Source of the DNA: Protofrankia sp963555925
Lineage (GTDB): Bacteria > Actinomycetota > Actinomycetes > Frankiales > Frankiaceae
Direction of reading: 5' to 3'
Assembly: GCA_963555925.1 (NCBI GenBank)
Contig: CAUVXJ010000005.1
Span: 1 to 64,000, forward strand
Length of the DNA: 64,000 nt
Every line of letters begins with the position of its first letter. Position 1 is the stretch's first letter. Below the pieces are notes generated by a model that ran no database searches, was not told the origin of the DNA, and worked only from the letters and a program-made list of their open reading frames with translations. The translations under genes were made by a program, and so were the position numbers. Below, in pieces: positions 59,367 through 64,000 of the stretch.

Positions 59367-61277
59367 ATGGGTGTACAGGTATATTTCGCGAAGACGTCGG
59401 TTCCTCAGGGTAGTAGTCTCGATCTCCATCTCAATGCGGACTCGGTAACCGGAACCGACGCGACCGTGGTGGTCACCGAGTTCGTCAGCGGCAACGAAAT
59501 GGCACGGTTCACCGTGCATGTCGACGCACATCCAACCCCTGGCGACCCCGCGACCGACCGGGGCTGGCCCGTCGGGTTCACCCTCGATGTTCCGCAGTCC
59601 TGGCCGAGCGGCCTGTACGCCGTCGATCTCACCCCGGGAACGCCGGGCCAGAGCCGTGCCTTCTTCGTGGTGCGCTCGGCCGAACCTGGTGTCCACGCCG
59701 ACATACTGGTGTCGATTCCGTTCCCGACCTTTCATGCCTATGCCTGGTGCGGCACAGCTGGCGCCTCGCCGTACTGGACCGAGCAACCCGACCGTGGTCG
59801 GCGAGTAAGCCTGCACCGGCCGAGTTCGAGCGGCCCGGGCTGGGAGGTCTCGATCCTGCAGTGGCTCGCCACCAGCGGGTTCGCCGTGGACTACTGCTCC
59901 GGCTTCGACCTGCACGACGGCCCGCACGACGGTCTGCACCTGCTGCGCGCCTACCAGGTGCTCGTCTGCGTCGGGCACGACGAATACTGGACGGCCGAAA
60001 TGCGCGACACCGCCGAGCAGTTCCTGGCCGCCGGCGGCAACATCGCATTCCTCACCGGCAACACCTGCTGGTGGCAGTTCCGGCTTGAGGACGATGGGCG
60101 CACCTTCGTCTGTCACCGCGATGCCGCTGAAGACCCGCTCACCGGGATTGACAACGCCCGCGTCACCGTCGAGTGGTCCAGTTCGCCGGTCAACCGCCCG
60201 GAGAACGCTCTCACCGGTACCAGCTTCCGCCGTGGCGCGGGTTGCTGGGGCGACATGAGCGTGATGGACAGCACCGCCTGGACGGTCAGATTCGCCGATC
60301 ACTGGGCCTTCGAGGGCACCGGACTGGCTGACGGTGACACCTTCGGAATCGGGACGGTCGGCTATGAGACCGACGCCGCCGACGTGGTCGTGGAGGATGG
60401 TGTCCCCCGTGTCACCGGCCGGGATGGCACCCCCACGACCTTCGTCGTCCTCGCCACGGCTGACCTGTCCGACTGGCGCCGGCTGGGGCAGGGTGGTGCC
60501 GCAACCATGGGCGTGTTCCGGGCATCCGGCGGCGGCACAGTGTTCAACGTCGCCACGACCGGATGGGGTGGCGGGCTCGGTAGCTCCCCGGATCCGACAG
60601 TCGACCGGATCACCCGTAATGTCCTCACCCGGCTGAGCGACCCGTGGCCGGCCGCGAACTGGGAACGGATCGGTCGCGCGAGCACGGTGACCGCACTCGT
60701 CGCCTGCGAGAACACCGTGTTCGCCGCCGCCGGGAACATTCTGTGGGCCCGGGACCCGGTCGGTCAGAACCTCGTCTGGACCCGGATCGGGCACGCGGGC
60801 CGTGTCCGCGCGTTGGCCGGCCCACGCGAGGCCACCGGCGCCCAACCGGTCTGCCTGTACGCCGTGACCACGGACGACCAGCTGTGGCAGCGCGAGCCCG
60901 TCCGCCGCGACGCCCGCTGGGTCCCGATCGGGACCGCACCGAGGGTGGTCGCGCTCGCGGCGTGCTTCGAGGGGTTGTTCGGCGCGACCGCCGACGGCGA
61001 TCTCGTCCACCTCCGCTTCGACCGGATCGGCCAGGACCAGGTCTGGACGCGGGTGGGTCCCGCCGACAACGTCATCGCCATGACCAGTACCAGCGGCCGG
61101 CTCTACTGCGTCACCCGGGATCAGACCCTCTGGATGCGGCTTCCGGTCCTGCACGACATCGCCTGGACGGCGATCGGACGTATCCCGGCACCCGCCACCG
61201 GGTTGGCCGGCCATGCCGGAAAATTGATCATCAGTACCATCTGCAATCGGCTGTGGTGGCGCGACGCCGTCCGTTGA
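59367..61277 (+). CDS. N,N-dimethylformamidase beta-subunit-like protein with C-terminal repeat domain
   Basis: The product has 636 residues. Residues about 1-110 are an immunoglobulin-like beta domain (VQVYFAKTSVPQGSSLDLHL). Residues about 115-420 match the large-subunit fold of dimethylformamidase (FPTFHAYAWCGTAGASPYW; VLVCVGHDEYWTAEMRD; GGNIAFLTGNTCWWQF; VFNVATTGWGGGLGS). The last ~200 residues contain four or five tectonin-like repeats of the form W-x-R-I-G (NWERIGRAS, VWTRIGHAG, RWVPIGTAP, VWTRVGPAD, AWTAIGRIP). True amidase activity is not certain. ATG 59367 is chosen because the preceding frame is not protein-like. Confidence 0.8.
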   Translation: MGVQVYFAKTSVPQGSSLDLHLNADSVTGTDATVVVTEFVSGNEMARFTVHVDAHPTPGDPATDRGWPVGFTLDVPQSWPSGLYAVDLTPGTPGQSRAFFVVRSAEPGVHADILVSIPFPTFHAYAWCGTAGASPYWTEQPDRGRRVSLHRPSSSGPGWEVSILQWLATSGFAVDYCSGFDLHDGPHDGLHLLRAYQVLVCVGHDEYWTAEMRDTAEQFLAAGGNIAFLTGNTCWWQFRLEDDGRTFVCHRDAAEDPLTGIDNARVTVEWSSSPVNRPENALTGTSFRRGAGCWGDMSVMDSTAWTVRFADHWAFEGTGLADGDTFGIGTVGYETDAADVVVEDGVPRVTGRDGTPTTFVVLATADLSDWRRLGQGGAATMGVFRASGGGTVFNVATTGWGGGLGSSPDPTVDRITRNVLTRLSDPWPAANWERIGRASTVTALVACENTVFAAAGNILWARDPVGQNLVWTRIGHAGRVRALAGPREATGAQPVCLYAVTTDDQLWQREPVRRDARWVPIGTAPRVVALAACFEGLFGATADGDLVHLRFDRIGQDQVWTRVGPADNVIAMTSTSGRLYCVTRDQTLWMRLPVLHDIAWTAIGRIPAPATGLAGHAGKLIISTICNRLWWRDAVR

Positions 61278-61360
61278 CGCTCGGGCACCGTTGAGCCGGG
61301 ACGGCTCCTGTTGCAGCTCCTATTTCGGTGTAGCGCGTCTCAATATCTGCCACCGGCCTC

Positions 61361-61385
61361 AACCTGGCACTGCCAGTGCCAGGTT
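61361..61385. repeat. Perfect 25-bp palindrome
   Basis: AACCTGGCACTG-C-CAGTGCCAGGTT lies 84 bp after the dimethylformamidase-like gene. It could end that transcript or be an operator for what follows the gap. Confidence 0.7.
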
Positions 61386-61601
61386 CACCACGCCTGGCAC
61401 CACGGGTCCATGCGTCATGTAGACACAGTTCAGGAATACCAGCACATACGCGGTCTGTTTCTCCCGGGTCCAGACGAAGAGACTGTTACCAGACACCAGG
61501 AACAGAAGCGGACGATGCACCGGGCGCAATTTTCAGATCAGCTGCCATGTGCATCCTTCAGTATTCGCGAGCGACCATTTCGACCTGCCGGCCGGCCGGC
61601 A

Positions 61602-62104
61602 NNNNNNNNNNNNNNNNNNNNNNNNNNNNNNNNNNNNNNNNNNNNNNNNNNNNNNNNNNNNNNNNNNNNNNNNNNNNNNNNNNNNNNNNNNNNNNNNNNN
61701 NNNNNNNNNNNNNNNNNNNNNNNNNNNNNNNNNNNNNNNNNNNNNNNNNNNNNNNNNNNNNNNNNNNNNNNNNNNNNNNNNNNNNNNNNNNNNNNNNNNN
61801 NNNNNNNNNNNNNNNNNNNNNNNNNNNNNNNNNNNNNNNNNNNNNNNNNNNNNNNNNNNNNNNNNNNNNNNNNNNNNNNNNNNNNNNNNNNNNNNNNNNN
61901 NNNNNNNNNNNNNNNNNNNNNNNNNNNNNNNNNNNNNNNNNNNNNNNNNNNNNNNNNNNNNNNNNNNNNNNNNNNNNNNNNNNNNNNNNNNNNNNNNNNN
62001 NNNNNNNNNNNNNNNNNNNNNNNNNNNNNNNNNNNNNNNNNNNNNNNNNNNNNNNNNNNNNNNNNNNNNNNNNNNNNNNNNNNNNNNNNNNNNNNNNNNN
62101 NNNN
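61602..62104. other. Assembly gap (503 N)
   Basis: Run of N upstream of the membrane-protein/glycosyltransferase pair. Promoter and possibly a small gene may be hidden. Confidence 0.99.
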
Positions 62105-62128
62105 CAGGAAACTGAACGGGAGAAAGAC

Positions 62129-62908
62129 ATGAGCACTGCAACTGTGGCGCCGTACCAAACCGGGACCGCTGGTTCGCCGTCCATAACGACACAGCGCCGC
62201 ACGGCTGCCGCGCCGTCACCTATTACCCGCATCCTGCTTACGCCCGGAACCGGACTGCTGCGGCGGCCGGTGTCGCTCGCGAGGGTCGGGCTACTAATGA
62301 CCGCCGGCGCACTACCAGTGCTGTCGATCCCGCTCTACGTCTTCAACCTGCTCCCCATCAGCGCATCAGCCCGCTTCCTGGTACTGCCACTCGCCATCAT
62401 CGTCATTGCGATGGCACTACACCGGTCGCTGGAGGCACGATGGGCGGTCCGGGGATTCACCGCCGGACTGATCGCCGTCACCGCCTATGATGCCCTGCGA
62501 ATGCCGATGGTGTTCACCAAGATCTGGCCGGACTTCATCCCGCGACTCGGTGGTTGGATCATCGGGGATGTACCCACGAATATTCCGGTCGGCTATGCCT
62601 GGCGCTACATCGGTGACGGCGGTGGCATCGGAATGGCCTTCTTCGTGCTGTGCGGCGCAGTAGGTCTGTGGCGGTTCCCGGCGCTCGCCCGGCGTCCGAT
62701 CCAGCTGGGCGTCGGTTACGGCATCTTCGTCTGGTCAGGCCTGGTCGCCACCATCGCCCTGTCGAGCCGTGGTACGGAACTGCTCTTCCCGCTCAGCTGG
62801 CAGTCCCTTGGTCTGTCCCTCACCGGACATCTGATTTACGGCTCCGTCCTTGGTATCTACCTGCGGCGGACCCTGGCAACCGAGCGTCGCCTCGCGCTGG
62901 CAGCCTGA
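62129..62908 (+). CDS. Polytopic membrane protein upstream of glycosyltransferase
   Basis: The 259-residue protein has a ~45-residue Ser/Thr/Pro start and about six membrane helices (for example LARVGLLMTAGALPVLSIPL and FLVLPLAIIVIAMALHRSL; later IQLGVGYGIFVWSGLVATI). No catalytic motif or family is recognised. GGGAGAAAG precedes ATG 62129. It ends 59 bases before the glycosyltransferase gene and is probably co-transcribed, perhaps as an export or anchoring partner. Confidence 0.7.
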   Translation: MSTATVAPYQTGTAGSPSITTQRRTAAAPSPITRILLTPGTGLLRRPVSLARVGLLMTAGALPVLSIPLYVFNLLPISASARFLVLPLAIIVIAMALHRSLEARWAVRGFTAGLIAVTAYDALRMPMVFTKIWPDFIPRLGGWIIGDVPTNIPVGYAWRYIGDGGGIGMAFFVLCGAVGLWRFPALARRPIQLGVGYGIFVWSGLVATIALSSRGTELLFPLSWQSLGLSLTGHLIYGSVLGIYLRRTLATERRLALAA

Positions 62909-62967
62909 CCACCAACCCTGTTTCTACCGGCCGCGCGGGCGGTCCGACTCCTGGAACAGAGGACTCC

Positions 62968-64000
62968 ATGCATACGACAATCGTGATCTTACGGATCATT
63001 TTCACCGGCGTGCTGTCGACCTATGCCCTCCTCACCATCGGCTACCTGGCAACGCAGATTCGCTTCGCCCACCGGACATATCGGCGGCTGCGAGCCGTCC
63101 CGGGAAACTTCGGACCCGCCGCCGCACTACCCAGCGTCGATGTGATCATTCCATGCTTCAACGAACAACCGGAGGTGCTCGCATCCTGTTTGCGCTCCGT
63201 GGCGAACCAGGACTACAAAGGCCTTCTCACGGTGTACGTCGTCGACGACGGCTCACGGAACCGCCAGCAACTCCAGGCCGTTTACGATGAATTCGGTCGC
63301 GACCGACGATTTGTGATTCTTCCGTTGACAGCCAACGCGGGAAAGCGGAAGGCCCAGGTAGCCGCCATCCGTCAATCGGTCGGCGACCTTGTCGTGGCAA
63401 TCGACTCCGACACGACCATCGAACCCGACGTCGTAGGCAAACTGGCGGCGGCGATGGCCGACCCCGGGGTGGGTGCGGCGATGGGCCACATGGTGGCGAG
63501 CAACAGTCGGGCGACCTGGCTCACCCGACTGGTCAACATGGAGTACTGGATCGCCTGCAACCAGGAACGGGCCGCTCAGTCCGTCTTCGGAGCGGTGATG
63601 TGCTGCTGCGGACCGTGCGCGGTCTACCGGCGCTCCGCGCTCACCGCCGTCCTCGACGACTACGAGACCCAGATGTTTCGTGGGCGACCGAGTGACTTCG
63701 GAGAGGATCGCCACCTGACGATTCTCATACTGCGGTCGGGCCTGCGCACCGTCTATGTCCCGGACGCGACGGCCGCGACCGTCGTCCCCGAGCGGATTCG
63801 CCCCTACCTGCGCCAACAGCTCCGGTGGGCCCGCAGTACCTATCGGGACACCCTCCTTGCCATCAGGATCCTTCCCCGCCTGCACCGCTATCTGACCCTT
63901 GACGTCATCGGGCAGAATCTGGCGTCGTTGTTGCTCTTCCTGTCAATGATCACAGGACTCGCTCTTGTCGCTGTGTCCGCGGCTCCACCGCCGTGGTGGT
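62968..64000 (+). CDS. Processive glycosyltransferase family 2 (NodC/hyaluronan-synthase-like), partial
   Basis: The frame is open from ATG 62968 to the window end (344 codons, C-terminus missing). An N-terminal membrane helix (VILRIIFTGVLSTYALLTIG) is followed by a GT2 domain: VDVIIPCFNEQPEVL, VVDDGS, AIDSDTTIEPD (DxD-type metal site), CCGPCAVYRRSAL, GEDRHLT and the processivity motif QQLRWARS (Q-x-x-R-W). A new run of membrane helices begins before the cut. These motifs are those of hyaluronan, chitin-oligosaccharide (NodC) and related polysaccharide synthases; the sugar cannot be told from sequence. Confidence 0.9.
   Translation, partial: MHTTIVILRIIFTGVLSTYALLTIGYLATQIRFAHRTYRRLRAVPGNFGPAAALPSVDVIIPCFNEQPEVLASCLRSVANQDYKGLLTVYVVDDGSRNRQQLQAVYDEFGRDRRFVILPLTANAGKRKAQVAAIRQSVGDLVVAIDSDTTIEPDVVGKLAAAMADPGVGAAMGHMVASNSRATWLTRLVNMEYWIACNQERAAQSVFGAVMCCCGPCAVYRRSALTAVLDDYETQMFRGRPSDFGEDRHLTILILRSGLRTVYVPDATAATVVPERIRPYLRQQLRWARSTYRDTLLAIRILPRLHRYLTLDVIGQNLASLLLFLSMITGLALVAVSAAPPPWW

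Overview
The window is high-GC DNA from an actinomycete. A Frankia-like organism is the best guess, though no rRNA or species marker is present. The support is GC-rich third codon positions, frequent GTG starts, and a conserved origin-proximal block: tRNA-Leu, fhaA, fhaB, pstP, rodA, pbpA, pknA, pknB, then trpG, crgA, a PH-domain membrane protein, a rhomboid protease and ppiA. The same neighbourhood is known beside gyrA/dnaA in Mycobacterium and Streptomyces. Three runs of N (19145-19238, 46217-46476, 61602-62104) show that this is a draft scaffold.

Layout. (1) 1-10541: tRNA-Leu(CAG) and a tightly overlapping seven-gene operon for cell-wall growth and Ser/Thr phospho-signalling. It holds two FHA adaptors, a PP2C phosphatase, the RodA/PbpA polymerase pair and two membrane kinases, with PknB carrying PASTA repeats. 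(2) 10586-18442: the rest of the conserved block, interrupted by a fadD-type acyl-CoA ligase and a GH15 glucoamylase/trehalase-like gene. (3) 18.7-44.2 kb: a mosaic of accessory genes on both strands (GMC oxidoreductase, Ogt, kinase-like phosphotransferase, a WXG100-like T7SS-type protein, lipoproteins, SemiSWEET, PhoX, an exonuclease, an XRE/DUF397 pair, a degenerate Nudix protein, a lipid kinase, a thioesterase, a cold-shock protein and a third Ser/Thr kinase). Repeats are common here: a 61-bp tandem hairpin array, a MITE-like pair and a dispersed element seen in at least four places. A decayed deformylase/DinB-like operon lies beside an intact gene whose N-terminus carries an eCIS-cargo-like motif. 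(4) 44.2-45.8 kb: a DLW-39-type microprotein, a membrane protein and tRNA-Ala(TGC). (5) 46.6-50.4 kb: the most unusual locus, encoding a small protein, a caspase-like peptidase, two tandem paralogous peptides behind near-identical 58-nt leaders, an attenuator-like hairpin and an ABC exporter. (6) 50.4-64 kb: a broken AAA/LuxR-type regulator, small zinc-ribbon proteins, DedA, an AEC transporter, a deazaflavin-type oxidoreductase with its TetR regulator and likely operator, an orphan acyl carrier protein, an MmyB-type regulator, a dimethylformamidase-like protein with a repeat tail, and a membrane protein followed by a NodC/hyaluronan-synthase-like glycosyltransferase cut off by the window end.

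Together the conserved genes form the envelope-growth control module (kinases, phosphatase, FHA readers, SEDS/PBP synthase, CrgA). The accessory genes look like successive insertions between ppiA and the DLW-39/tRNA-Ala marker and beyond it. The best candidate for an undescribed system is the peptidase/twin-peptide/exporter cassette at 46673-50378. The eCIS-like pair at 39355-40386 is second.
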